This document shows, in pieces, positions 8,403-18,062 of a stretch of DNA of 64,000 bases (positions within the stretch are counted from its first letter, which is position 1; every line of letters starts with the position of its first letter). Where the stretch lies: contig NZ_CP012719.1 of assembly GCF_001697145.1 (NCBI RefSeq), positions 142,501 to 206,500 of the forward strand, in the 5' to 3' direction. The stretch comes from Streptococcus anginosus (GTDB lineage Bacteria; Bacillota; Bacilli; Lactobacillales; Streptococcaceae). The position numbers were made by a program, and so were the translations under genes. The notes under the pieces are model-generated. The model searched no databases and was not told the origin of the DNA. It worked only from the letters and a program-made list of their open reading frames with translations.

Positions 8403-8567
8403 AAAGAGGCTGGGACAAAAGTCCGACCTCAAATATAAAAAGCGAATAAAACTAGTTTTCTGATAATCAGAATTCTGCTTTGTTCGCTTTTCGCATTTAA
8501 TTATAGATTAGAAGGGCTTAATAATTAAGATTTTTAAAAATTAAAATCTTTTTGTCCCAAACTCTTT
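8403..8567. repeat. Streptococcal intergenic inverted-repeat element with nested hairpins
   Basis: Outer arms at 8403-8420 and 8550-8567 (core TGGGACAAAA / TTTTGTCCCA) pair with two mismatches over 18 bp. Nested inside is AAAAGCGAA (8438-8446) paired with TTCGCTTTT (8483-8491), then GATTTT/AAAATC. It lies between convergent genes and resembles the small repeat elements scattered between streptococcal genes. A related but shorter element lies at 19053-19106. Confidence 0.55.
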
Positions 8568-8587
8568 AATATTATTGAAAATTGTTA

Positions 8588-9312
8588 CTATCCAAGACTA
8601 TCAATGGTTGCATTGATAATTTTAATGGATTCTTTTGTGTAATCTTTTTTTTGTTGTTGTCTTTCAGATTTTGTCATGGGACGTGGCTTTACTACGGGGG
8701 CTGGTTTTACGATAGGTTTTTGTTGTTTAACCTTCGTGTCAGCGGTAGGTGCTGGTTGGACAATTGGTGCGGGCTCAGGTTCTGGTTCTGTCTTTACATC
8801 AACGACTGCCTCTTCAGCAACGGGTTGTACTTCTTCAGAAATGTCTTCTGAAGGTTGCTTTTCTCCCCATTCTTTGCGTGCATCTAGCTCTCGAATGACA
8901 AATGCTTTTCCACGATATTCTTTTGGAACAATAGTTGCGATTTGCTCGTCTGTAAAAAGTTCAGCTTCGTCAATGTCTACAACGTCCCAGACAATCTCAC
9001 CGTTAGAATTACGTACATAGTAGCCGTTTTCATCTTTTTGTCCAGCCAAGAAACTAGATACGCCAATGATTTCTGTAACGTTGACATAACGCATGCCGGT
9101 ATCAACGTCCCAAACACCTGAAAATACAGCTTCAAACAGTGCTTTGTATTGTTCTTCTGAATCTAATGAGAGAAGCCATTGATCGTTTTCATGGCATTAG
9201 CGCTATATGCTCTTGATAGAACTTCAAGCTTCTTTTTGTAGGTATCAAATGATTTATTTTTTAAGAAGCGATCTTGCTCTAGTGTTAAAACAGGTTTTTC
9301 GATTTCTGACAT
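8588..9312 (-). pseudogene. Unknown soluble protein with Pro/Lys-rich tail, frameshifted
   Basis: ATG at 9312 opens MSEIEKPVLTLEQDRFLKNK and stops after about 52 codons. The sequence clearly continues in another frame (NDQWLLSLDSEEQYKALFEA, then VFSGVWDVDTGMRYVNVTEI) to TAG at 8588. One extra A in the AAAA run just after codon ATG (about 9188-9191) would restore a single frame of about 241 residues. The C-terminal third is Pro/Glu/Val/Lys-rich, like a linker, and ends in a short basic helix. It lies 12 bp downstream of the membrane-protein gene at 9325-9999 and is probably co-transcribed. I do not recognise the family. The frameshift may be a real mutation, slippage-based variation or a sequencing error. 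Confidence 0.6.
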
Positions 9313-9324
9313 GGTTGTAGACTC

Positions 9325-9999
9325 CTATTCATTATTATTGATATTAAAGTTTAAGGTAATCAGCATTAGTTTTGGCTGAGTGATTTTAAATAATTTACGA
9401 GCTAGTGAAATTTTGAAAATACCGATGATATTTCCTTTTGCATCTTGCCTAAAATTTTTTCCGACAACTTCTACATTTTCTTTGTGACCGTCCTTGACTG
9501 CTTCACGGACAGCTTCTAACATCGAGTCTTTTATCTCTTCAATACTTGAATACTCACTGTAAAAAGAGACAGAGTGATGTTTTTTAAAGACAGCACGGTA
9601 AATCATTTTTCTATAAAATTTTTTATAAATAATGGCAATCAAAAATGGTATGGCTAAGCAGATATCAACAACTGGATTTTTTAAATAATCAAATAGTTGA
9701 TTGTCAAAGTAGCTAATGACTGCTAAGTAACCAAGCGCCGATAGGATTTTAAAGTAGTTGCTAGCGATTACGATGTCTTCGGAACTATTTGCCACTAAAA
9801 ATCCAACCAATATGTAGATGAAAGAAGCAATTAAAGCTGCAATATGGATATAGTCTAGCGGTATATTGAGAATATTATATGTTAAGAGTAGGAGAGCTGT
9901 GCCGGCAACGAACACAATTCCTACAAAATAGATTAGTTCAGCTAACCACTTCAGCAAGACTAGAAAGACTAACGGTGTGTCTTTTTTCTTTTTTGACAT
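9325..9999 (-). CDS. Unknown membrane protein with cytoplasmic C-terminal domain
   Basis: A 224-residue protein with no family I recognise. After a lysine-rich start (MSKKKKDTPL) come about four hydrophobic segments (roughly residues 10-35, 42-68, 80-98 and 108-125). A basic stretch and a soluble domain of about 90 residues follow, with alternating strands and helices (EYSSIEEIKDSMLEAVREAV, then KNFRQDAKGNIIGIFKISLA). The ribosome site GAAAGGA precedes ATG at 9999. The downstream gene starts 12 bp after its stop, so the two form an operon. The promoter region contains an inverted repeat. No function can be given. Confidence 0.7.
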   Translation of the reverse strand: MSKKKKDTPLVFLVLLKWLAELIYFVGIVFVAGTALLLLTYNILNIPLDYIHIAALIASFIYILVGFLVANSSEDIVIASNYFKILSALGYLAVISYFDNQLFDYLKNPVVDICLAIPFLIAIIYKKFYRKMIYRAVFKKHHSVSFYSEYSSIEEIKDSMLEAVREAVKDGHKENVEVVGKNFRQDAKGNIIGIFKISLARKLFKITQPKLMLITLNFNINNNE

Positions 10000-10056
10000 T
10001 TTAATCCTTTCTATTCTTTGTTTATTTTTAAGGATAGCCAGACACTAACTGTCCTC

Positions 10057-10074
10057 ATACAAGTACTCTTGTAT
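10057..10074. promoter_or_regulatory. Inverted repeat overlapping the promoter of the unknown operon
   Basis: ATACAAG-TACT-CTTGTAT is a perfect 7+4+7 repeat. On the minus strand a TATAAT-like -10 lies just upstream of it, so it would cover the transcription start of the 9999-8588 operon. An operator is inferred. Confidence 0.45.
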
Positions 10075-10550
10075 TATTATATATATATTATCAAAATTTC
10101 ACAAATAATACAATAAAATTCATATATTCTACGAGCGAAAATCCTTATTATTTCTATGTTTTCCTTCGTTTTGAGATGCAGTTGAAACAAGTGAGAGAAG
10201 AGATAGCTAACAGAGACAATAGGGACAAAAGAACTATTAACTTGCCGCCTCTGTTTATGTTAGTTATCATTACAGGGGGAGTTCGGAAAAACTTTGCTGT
10301 TTTTAGTCAGTTTAGAGTTTCCCAGGCACAATGGGAGCTGGTAGTTTCACCCCCGCAAGGGTGCTCAACAGTCCCTTAGACTATTGAGGTGGTGGATAAA
10401 GAAAACAAAGTTTTCGTCAAAAGTGCTCTTTCGTATTTGAAAAGCGAATGGTGTTGAGATTTGCTTTGCAAGCAACATTAGTGATTTTTTGTACAAAGCA
10501 AGGGCGTACTTTGTGATAACTCTATTTGGGGGTAAAATATTTTTAAAAAA
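10075..10550. other. Long gene-free stretch with a chain of small hairpins
   Basis: No convincing gene: one short open frame (10176-10379) has no ribosome site and looks unlike protein. 10200-10270 has an imperfect inverted repeat (GATAGCTAACAGAG against CTCTGTT...GTTAGTTATC). Five short hairpins then follow: TCCCA/TGGGA (10320-10336), CACCC/GGGTG (10348-10363), GAAAAC/GTTTTC (10401-10415), TTGCTT/AAGCAA (10461-10475) and ACAAAG/CTTTGT (10493-10514). It is more GC-rich than the flanks around 10320-10390. It could be a structured RNA or a worn mobile remnant. Confidence 0.35.
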
Positions 10551-10553
10551 GTA

Positions 10554-10584
10554 TTGACTTCAACCTAAGGGGAGGGTTTATAAT
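10554..10584 (+). promoter_or_regulatory. MerR-type promoter with 19-bp spacer
   Basis: TTGACT (10554-10559) and TATAAT (10579-10584) are separated by 19 bp, the stretched spacing that MerR-family activators correct. The spacer holds AACC...GGTT arms (10562-10565 and 10575-10578) and an AAGGGGAGGGT half like TipA/BmrR operators. This points to autoregulation of the gene at 10606. Confidence 0.75.
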
Positions 10585-10605
10585 GAGATTTGTAAGGAGG
10601 AAATG

Positions 10606-11337
10606 ATGTATCAAATCAAAGAAGCTGCGCAGCTTTCAGGTGTTTCTGTCAAAACACTGCATCACTATGATAAAATAGGTTTGCTTGTGCCGCAAAAGTC
10701 TGGAAACGGGTATCGCCTTTATAGTGAAGCAGATTTAGAGCGCCTGCAAATTATTTTATTTTACAAATATCTTGGATTTTCTTTAAAGAAAATAGCAGAG
10801 CTACTAGGTCAGAAAGAGCAGGAACTATTGCCTCACTTGAACAAGCAATTGCAGTTTTTGCAGCAGGAAAGGGAACATTTGGATACCTTGATTTTCACCT
10901 TGCAAAAGACAATTCAAGCTCAAAAAGGAGAAAGAAAAATGACGACACAAGAAAAATTTGTTGGATTTACCTACGAAGACCATGCAAATTATTATCATCA
11001 AGCGGTTGAAACATACGGTCAAGAAGTAATGGACGAGTCTCGTACACGACAAGTTGGCAAAGAAACTGAGATGACGGAAGCATTTAACAAAGTTTTTCGC
11101 AATCTAGCTAACAATATGCAAAAAGGTCTAGCTGTAGAAGCACAAGAGAATTTATCAGAAGCCGAGCAGTTATTTCAAGCAATGAATACCTATGCCTTTG
11201 ATTGTTCTCTGGAAGTTTTCGCTTTTATTGGAAAAGGCTACGTGGCAAATCCTGAATTTAAGAAAAATATTGACCAATTTGGAGTTGGAACGGCCCAATA
11301 TGCAGCAGATGTTATCCAAGCATACGTTCACAAGTAA
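10606..11337 (+). CDS. TipA-type MerR transcriptional regulator (TipAS ligand-binding domain)
   Basis: A 243-residue cytoplasmic regulator. The winged-helix MerR domain occupies residues 1-70 (MYQIKEAAQLSGVSVKTLHH, YDKIGLL, NGYRLYSEADLERLQ), then a coiled-coil dimerisation helix to about 105. A C-terminal TipAS-like helical domain (about 125-240) binds thiopeptide or other bulky drugs in the prototype. The start at 10606 is preferred to ATG 10603 because AGGAGG (10595-10600) then has 5-bp spacing. The stretched promoter upstream implies autoactivation. No drug efflux gene adjoins it, so the targets may be elsewhere. Family certain, ligand unknown. Confidence 0.88.
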   Translation: MYQIKEAAQLSGVSVKTLHHYDKIGLLVPQKSGNGYRLYSEADLERLQIILFYKYLGFSLKKIAELLGQKEQELLPHLNKQLQFLQQEREHLDTLIFTLQKTIQAQKGERKMTTQEKFVGFTYEDHANYYHQAVETYGQEVMDESRTRQVGKETEMTEAFNKVFRNLANNMQKGLAVEAQENLSEAEQLFQAMNTYAFDCSLEVFAFIGKGYVANPEFKKNIDQFGVGTAQYAADVIQAYVHK

Positions 11338-11342
11338 AATAA

Positions 11343-11390
11343 AAAATAGGGCAAATGCTAGTGTTCTGCATGGTAGCATTTGCTCTATTT

Positions 11391-11393
<3 letters not shown>
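11343..11393. terminator. Bidirectional terminator between tipA-like gene and flavoprotein gene
   Basis: A long stem (AAAATAGGGCAAATGCTA against TAGCATTTGCTCTATTTT, one mismatch) with A and T runs on both sides lies between convergent genes. Confidence 0.8.
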
Positions 11394-12671
<1,278 letters not shown>

Positions 12672-12707
12672 TTAGGTATATATCTAGAAAAAGCTTCAGA
12701 GGAAATT

Positions 12708-13202
12708 ATGGCAATTGAAAAGACAGTCAGCGAGCTAGCCGAGATTTTAGGGATTAGCCGTCAGGCGATGAACAATCGGGTCAAAACTCTTGCGCCCGAA
12801 GATACCGACAAGAATGAAAAAGGGGTCACCGTTGTGACACGCAGCGGTTTGATAAAGCTGGAAGAAATCTACAAAAAGACGATTTTTGAAGATGAACCGG
12901 TCAGCGAAGATGTCAAGCAACGTGAGCTCATGGAAATTTTGGTAGATGAGAAAAATGCAGAAATTGTGCGTTTATATGACCAGTTAAAAGCAAAAGATGT
13001 GCAATTAGCTAAAAAAGATGAGCAGTTGCGCGTGAAAGATGTTCAAATTGCTGAAAAAGATAAGCAATTAGACCAACAGCAGCAATTGACTGCTAAGGCC
13101 ATGAATGAGCGTGAAACTTTGCTATTAGAATTGGACGAAGCTAAAGAAAAAGTTCAAGCACAAGAGCAGAAAGGCTTCTTTGCAAGATTGTTTGGACGAT
13201 AG
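12708..13202 (+). CDS. rocS: RocS, regulator of chromosome segregation
   Basis: A 164-residue protein. The N-terminal helix-turn-helix (about residues 5-35, KTVSELAEILGISRQAMNNR) binds DNA. A middle linker leads to a long coiled coil (about 75-150) with repeated KDxQLxxKDEQL heptads. The C-terminus GFFARLFGR is a short amphipathic membrane-binding helix. This is the layout of pneumococcal RocS, which links the chromosome origin/ParB to the membrane and to capsule tyrosine kinase CpsD, and coordinates segregation with division. Length matches (about 163). Own promoter and terminator. Confidence 0.85.
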   Translation: MAIEKTVSELAEILGISRQAMNNRVKTLAPEDTDKNEKGVTVVTRSGLIKLEEIYKKTIFEDEPVSEDVKQRELMEILVDEKNAEIVRLYDQLKAKDVQLAKKDEQLRVKDVQIAEKDKQLDQQQQLTAKAMNERETLLLELDEAKEKVQAQEQKGFFARLFGR

Positions 13203-13204
13203 AG

Positions 13205-13237
13205 AGAATCTCGGTTGAAGAAACTGAGATTTTTTTA
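13205..13237 (+). terminator. rocS terminator
   Basis: A stem of AATCTCGGTT with AACTGAGATT (one G-T pair) is followed by a run of seven T, just after the rocS stop. Confidence 0.75.
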
Positions 13238-13250
13238 TAGAATGAAAGGT

Positions 13251-13512
13251 ATGATGAAAGAAAAAGTCGCAAAAGATATCAATATTCTTGCTTCTTTTTG
13301 TGGGAAGCGCGATTTGCCAGAATTAACACAGAAAGCTTTAGGAGATAAATATAGCCTAAAACAGGCTGATGTCATGGTGCTGTTTGGTGGGAGTATTCTA
13401 GCGGATGGAGATTCCGACAGAGGTCAGAATAGCTTTTGAAGCATTAAAACAAGATTATGCTGACTTAATCCGTCTAGCAAATCCTCTCTATGCTTCAGTT
13501 GATGAAAAATAA
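13251..13512 (+). pseudogene. YdcF-family (DUF218) gene with large internal deletion
   Basis: ATG at 13251/13254 gives a normal YdcF-like start (KDINILASFCGKRDLPELTQ, then KQADVMVLFGGSILADG). Right after the GGSIL motif the frame jumps and stops at 13439. Another frame from about 13411 then reads the family's C-terminus (EIPTEVRIAFEALKQDYADL, ending NPLYASVDEK) to TAA at 13510-13512. About 130 central residues and the reading frame are lost, so no functional protein is expected. DUF218 proteins are SAM-binding or involved in envelope functions in other bacteria. Confidence 0.7.
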
Positions 13513-13526
13513 GTTAAAGGAGAATG

Positions 13527-15284
13527 ATGAAACAACAGCGTTTAGGTTTTCAAAAACTCTATCAAAATCTTGATAAAATTCTATTTTTGTTTTTTATTAT
13601 TTTTATGCTGACAGAATATGCTTGGTTGCCTTTTAATTCGTGGGCGGCAGGTACTTTGCTTCGTCAGACGGGCTATCAATTTCTATCGTATAACAATGTA
13701 GTTGGAGTGTTATCTAGTCATCCTCTAGTTACTCTGGCTTTTATCCTCTTGTTTTTAGCCAATCTGTTGGTCGCTTATGTTCAAATCACACTTCTTTTTT
13801 TAGGAGCGCACAATCTATTGACTCAAGAAAAGCGAACCCTCTTGAAATTTACCAAGAAAACCATAGCAGATAGTTTGCTCACCTTAAAGCAAGCACGTCC
13901 TAATAAAATATTGTTTGTCTTGCTCTACATCGCTCTGCTCTTTCCTTTTCTCCGAAAAATCCTCAAAATTTACTATCTAAATAAGATTTTAGTTCCAAAT
14001 TTTATCTTAACTTATTTGAAAGAGACGTATTTTTGGGGTGCTGTCGTCCTGACCCTGCTTGTATGGCTGATGTTATTGATTGCGGTCAAGCTGATGTTTG
14101 CCTTGCCAAAAATCTTTTTTGAAAATTCTTCCGTAAGAGAAGCGGTGCAGTTCAGCTTAGAAAAAACTAAGAAACGAACTTTCTTTTATTCTTGGCAGTT
14201 GTTTTGGATTGTGACCAAGACTTTTCTCTTCTTTTTTGGAATGGCTCTGCCTCTCTTTCTTTTACAGCATGTTGCAGACGGTCATTCCAATCAAGTGGCA
14301 ACGATTGCTGGTGTGATGAATTATGTGTTGCTGAAAAATGCTCACTATCTGATGTTGAGCTACTTCTTGATTAAATTTGTTTCTTTTCTAACTGAGCAAG
14401 GCTTGGCGGATTGTCCGCGGCGGAAGTTTGATCGCGTTTTGCGCTGGCTTGTGATTTCCATTGCTTCTATATTCTTTGCTGTAGAAGGTTATATGTATCT
14501 CATTTTTCCATTGGAAACTGTTCCTGTTACGATTTCTCACCGAGGAGTGTCGCAGGAAAATGGTGTACAAAATACGATTCAGTCATTGGAAAAGACGGCT
14601 TTGCTGAAACCAGATTACATAGAAATGGATGTACAAGAGACAAAAGATGGTCAATTTGTCATGATGCACGATGCTAATCTTTTCAATTTGGCGGGTGTCA
14701 ATGCAAGTCCGCAGGATTTGACCTTGGCAGAACTAACTGCTTTAGAGGTTTCAGAAAATGGCTATCGGACAAAAATTTCCAGTTTTGATGCGTATCTCAA
14801 CCGTGCCAACGAATTGGGGCAGCGGTTGCTCATTGAAATCAAAACCAGCAAAAAAGATTCTTCGGATATGATGGAGCGCTTTTTGAAAAAATATGGCCCA
14901 ACGATTAAAAAGTACGGTCATCAAATGCACTCATTGGACTATCGCGTGATTGAAAAAGTTGTGAAATACGATGCTAGCATTAAAAGCTTTTTTATCCTGC
15001 CTTATAATACAATCTTCCCACGAACCAAAGCTAGTGGTTATACTATGGAATACTCCACACTAGATGAAAACTTTGTTTCTAAGTTGTGGCAAGCAGATAA
15101 ATTGCTCTATGATTGGACGGTCAACGATGTAAACAGCATTGCAAAATCTTTCCGCTTGAATGTTGACGGTATCATAACGGATGATGTTCAACTGGTGCAA
15201 AGTTCCATTAAAGAGCTGAAAGACAATCCAAAATATACAGACTTACTCCTTAATAAAGCCTTTGATTTCTTTAATTTTACATAA
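13527..15284 (+). CDS. Membrane glycerophosphodiester phosphodiesterase
   Basis: A 585-residue enzyme. The N-terminal half (to about 325) has seven or eight hydrophobic segments, the GDPD membrane domain typical of Gram-positive GlpQ-like proteins. The C-terminal GDPD TIM barrel begins with the catalytic HRG at about residue 338 (ISHRGVSQENGVQNTIQS), then the metal-binding EMD (YIEMDVQETKDGQFVMMHD) with a second catalytic His, and ends with WTVNDVNS and DGIITDD. It hydrolyses glycerophosphodiesters to glycerol-3-phosphate and an alcohol, here probably lipid- or teichoic-acid-derived. Start 13527 is preferred to 13524 for spacing to AAAGGAG. Confidence 0.88.
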   Translation: MKQQRLGFQKLYQNLDKILFLFFIIFMLTEYAWLPFNSWAAGTLLRQTGYQFLSYNNVVGVLSSHPLVTLAFILLFLANLLVAYVQITLLFLGAHNLLTQEKRTLLKFTKKTIADSLLTLKQARPNKILFVLLYIALLFPFLRKILKIYYLNKILVPNFILTYLKETYFWGAVVLTLLVWLMLLIAVKLMFALPKIFFENSSVREAVQFSLEKTKKRTFFYSWQLFWIVTKTFLFFFGMALPLFLLQHVADGHSNQVATIAGVMNYVLLKNAHYLMLSYFLIKFVSFLTEQGLADCPRRKFDRVLRWLVISIASIFFAVEGYMYLIFPLETVPVTISHRGVSQENGVQNTIQSLEKTALLKPDYIEMDVQETKDGQFVMMHDANLFNLAGVNASPQDLTLAELTALEVSENGYRTKISSFDAYLNRANELGQRLLIEIKTSKKDSSDMMERFLKKYGPTIKKYGHQMHSLDYRVIEKVVKYDASIKSFFILPYNTIFPRTKASGYTMEYSTLDENFVSKLWQADKLLYDWTVNDVNSIAKSFRLNVDGIITDDVQLVQSSIKELKDNPKYTDLLLNKAFDFFNFT

Positions 15285-15289
15285 AATAG

Positions 15290-15329
15290 CCCCCTCTTAG
15301 CAATGAACTAGGAGGGGGTGAGTTTTTTG
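15290..15329 (+). terminator. Terminator after the glycerophosphodiesterase gene
   Basis: CCCCCTCTTAG (15290-15300) pairs with CTAGGAGGGGG (15308-15318) with one wobble; a T run follows at 15323-15328. Confidence 0.65.
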
Positions 15330-15338
15330 AGATTTGTT

Positions 15339-15638
15339 TTAAAACGGCATTTTGCCTGCAAAGGCACCTAATTTTTTCTTAGTTGCGGCATCAATTTCTA
15401 CGAGGGCAGCGTTGATAGCTTGGGTTGTCATGTCAGATAAAGTTTCTAAGTCTTCTGGGTCGACAACAGCTTCTTGGAAGTCGATTTTGACGACTTTTTT
15501 ATCACCTGTAAGAGTTGCGACCACGAGGTCTTGGGCAGATTTGCCAACAAATTCTGTCGCAGCAAGTTCGGCTTGCCCTTTTTCCATTTGTTTTTGCAAT
15601 TTTTGTGCTTGTTTCATCATGGATTGCATGTTCATCAT
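15339..15638 (-). CDS. ebfC: YbaB/EbfC nucleoid-associated protein
   Basis: A 99-residue protein with the family layout: N-terminal Met/Gln-rich helix ([20 protein letters not shown]), a three-strand sheet with the family's [11 protein letters not shown] motif, and a C-terminal helix ([17 protein letters not shown]). EbfC forms a tweezer-like dimer that binds DNA. It lies downstream of pepX on the same strand with its own AGGAG ribosome site. Confidence 0.9.
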   Translation of the reverse strand: MMNMQSMMKQAQKLQKQMEKGQAELAATEFVGKSAQDLVVATLTGDKKVVKIDFQEAVVDPEDLETLSDMTTQAINAALVEIDAATKKKLGAFAGKMPF

Positions 15639-15674
15639 TGTTTTAGTTCTCCTTAATTTTCAAACATTAACATC

Positions 15675-17954
15675 TTATTTTACCATATCTGGCACATCTA
15701 AGCTAGAGTTTGCTAGGTCAATGGTCAAATGATAGTCGGTATTATCGCGGACGGTGTGTTCAAAGTCGGTTGTGTAGAGGACAAGGCGGAGTGTATTGCC
15801 TGATTGCATTTTGTAAATGGTTGGCTGTAATCCAAAAGAAAATTCTAACCATTGGTCTGGTGTGACTTCTTCAACTGTTAGCAAATCGGTGCGGTTCTGT
15901 AGGTTGAGAAATCCTTTGGTGATGACGCGGTGAGGTGTCTCTTTGAAAGGCAATTCCATTAAATGATCTAGCATATAAAAGCGACCATTGTCCATGACTT
16001 TTGGTGCAAGGACGCCAGGAATTGGGGTGAGGCGTTTAGCTTGCCCAAGATCTAATAGTTGTGCGGAAATCAGACCTTTATCGGTGCTGGATTTTAGGCG
16101 CAGATTGAGCTTAACGGGACCATTGAGGAACAACTCTTTCTCTAAAGTAAAATCAACGGTCACTTGATTGACTTTTCCGTCAAAAAGTTCATTTTTGAAG
16201 GTTTGATAAGTCTTGCTAAAACGCTTGTAGTCCGTCTCGGAGTAAGCATTTTGAATATCTTGAGTAGTACTACCTAGATTGAAATGAGTGTAGTGCTCTT
16301 GATTGCCGAAATTCTTTAGTGACAACCAGCTTTGTGCTTGACTATTGTCTTGCCAGATTACAGTTGGCAATTCAAAGTGGGAATTGTAGCCCAGCAGTTT
16401 CTTGCTGAGAAGTGCATTCATAGATTCACGAAAGTCAATGGATTGCCAATTGTTCATGTAAACGTGAGCGCCATTGTGGAAAAACAAATGCTTTTTGATG
16501 TTTTGTGGCAGGGCGTGGAACATGTTGTAAACATTGAGCGGCTTGACATTCCAGTCTTGGGAGCCATGAGTGAAGACGACTTCGGCTTTGACTTTGTGTG
16601 CGTGAATCAGATAGTTGCGGTCATGCCAAAATTGATTATAATCACCCGTTTCGCGCTCCAAGTTTGCTTTTAATGTTTTGAGGCTCTTTTGATACTCGGC
16701 ATTGTGACGAAGACGTTCGCCCGCTAGAAGATTGCGTGAGTAAGTTAATTCTGTCAAAGAGTCAAAATCTTCACCGGGATAGCCGCCGGGGCTTGTCACT
16801 AAGCCATTTTCACGATAGTAATTGTACCAAGAAGAAATTCCAGCTTCGGCAATAATAACCTCCAGCCCTTCTACGCCAGTCGTAGCTAGCCCATTTGACA
16901 GAGTTCCGAGGTAAGAAATTCCTGTCGTAGCAACCTTTCCATTGGACCAAGTGGCTTTGATTTCTCGCTGTCTGGTATGGTCTGTGAAAGCACGGCAACG
17001 ACCATTGAGCCAATCAATAACGTTTTTATAGGCTTCAATTTGATAATAATCTCCGCTCGTCATAAGCCCCTCAGAGTCCTTGGTTCCCACACCTGATACA
17101 TATAAATTAGCAAAACCACGAGGAAGAAGGTAGTCATTGAGTGTATAAGTTCCGATATGACCGAGTGTTTCTTCTGCTTGCTCCACCAATACTGCTTGAC
17201 CTTGTGGTTCAACCAAGCAAACTTCAGAGTCATGGACGGTGATTTTTCCGGCCTCTTTTTTAACCAAATTCACATTCATGTTATAAAGTGCTTTGTCGCT
17301 GGCTTTGTCGTTGGTTCCTTGGTGATAAGGGCTAGCAGTCATGACAGCAGGAATTTGTCCATCAAAATGAGGACGAATGATGCTGACTTTAATCAAATCA
17401 GGCAGCCCATCTTCGTCGGTATCCACGCGCGATTCCACATAGACCACTTCGCGGATAGCATTATGGCTAGTAAAGGTCGCAAGACTTTTACCATTGAAAT
17501 AGTGGTAGGTATTGTCTTCAGGGATCAAGCCTTCGCTTACCAACTTATCAATCAAGAGATTGCCGTTTTTGGTGCGCGTATTGAGCAATTGATAGAGATT
17601 TTCGAGCAAATTTCCATAGGTAATGGGAAAATTTACGTCCTTGCGGAATGTTTCTACATCGTCAAAGTCAACAAAGGGCACAAATCCCAGCAATTGAAAA
17701 ATAATGGTATAAAAAATCTCTGCTGTCAATTCCTGATTGGACGTAAAAAAGCTGAGTAAGTCTGTTTTTGAATTGGCAACCAAAGACTTTAAAGCATAGT
17801 CTGTATTTTTATAATTAAAAAAAGTTCTACGTACAAAAGTCTCTAAATTTTCTTTATCAGAATACTCTGGGTGGAAAGAAAATCCAATGCTTTCCATTTC
17901 AGCCAGCATTTTTTTGTTTGTTTCTGGTGTATAACTATACTGATTATAGCGCAT
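15675..17954 (-). CDS. pepX: Xaa-Pro dipeptidyl-peptidase (PepX)
   Basis: A 759-residue cytoplasmic S15 peptidase that removes X-Pro dipeptides from the N-terminus of proline-rich peptides. The N-terminal helical dimerisation domain covers about 1-150. The alpha/beta-hydrolase domain follows with the nucleophile motif GISYLG (Ser near residue 348) and catalytic Asp and His around [10 protein letters not shown] and [10 protein letters not shown]. The C-terminal jelly-roll domain covers about 560-759 ([15 protein letters not shown]). Length equals lactococcal and streptococcal PepX. It is divergent from the aquaglyceroporin gene, sharing a 108-bp intergenic region. Confidence 0.95.
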   Translation of the reverse strand: MRYNQYSYTPETNKKMLAEMESIGFSFHPEYSDKENLETFVRRTFFNYKNTDYALKSLVANSKTDLLSFFTSNQELTAEIFYTIIFQLLGFVPFVDFDDVETFRKDVNFPITYGNLLENLYQLLNTRTKNGNLLIDKLVSEGLIPEDNTYHYFNGKSLATFTSHNAIREVVYVESRVDTDEDGLPDLIKVSIIRPHFDGQIPAVMTASPYHQGTNDKASDKALYNMNVNLVKKEAGKITVHDSEVCLVEPQGQAVLVEQAEETLGHIGTYTLNDYLLPRGFANLYVSGVGTKDSEGLMTSGDYYQIEAYKNVIDWLNGRCRAFTDHTRQREIKATWSNGKVATTGISYLGTLSNGLATTGVEGLEVIIAEAGISSWYNYYRENGLVTSPGGYPGEDFDSLTELTYSRNLLAGERLRHNAEYQKSLKTLKANLERETGDYNQFWHDRNYLIHAHKVKAEVVFTHGSQDWNVKPLNVYNMFHALPQNIKKHLFFHNGAHVYMNNWQSIDFRESMNALLSKKLLGYNSHFELPTVIWQDNSQAQSWLSLKNFGNQEHYTHFNLGSTTQDIQNAYSETDYKRFSKTYQTFKNELFDGKVNQVTVDFTLEKELFLNGPVKLNLRLKSSTDKGLISAQLLDLGQAKRLTPIPGVLAPKVMDNGRFYMLDHLMELPFKETPHRVITKGFLNLQNRTDLLTVEEVTPDQWLEFSFGLQPTIYKMQSGNTLRLVLYTTDFEHTVRDNTDYHLTIDLANSSLDVPDMVK

Positions 17955-17991
17955 ATTTTTACTCCTTTTTACACTTTGTCAAAAAATAACC

Positions 17992-18020
17992 TTTACATTA
18001 TCCATTGTAACTGATAAAAT
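17992..18020 (+). promoter_or_regulatory. Promoter of the aquaglyceroporin gene
   Basis: TTTACA (17992-17997), 17-bp spacer, TAAAAT (18015-18020). Confidence 0.6.
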
Positions 18021-18062
18021 AGGATTTGTCTAAAATTTTTTTAATTAAAGAGGAGAATAAAA

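Noticed and set aside
10176..10379. 67-codon plus-strand open frame
   Set aside because: No ribosome site, low coding character and it spans predicted hairpins; treated as non-coding.
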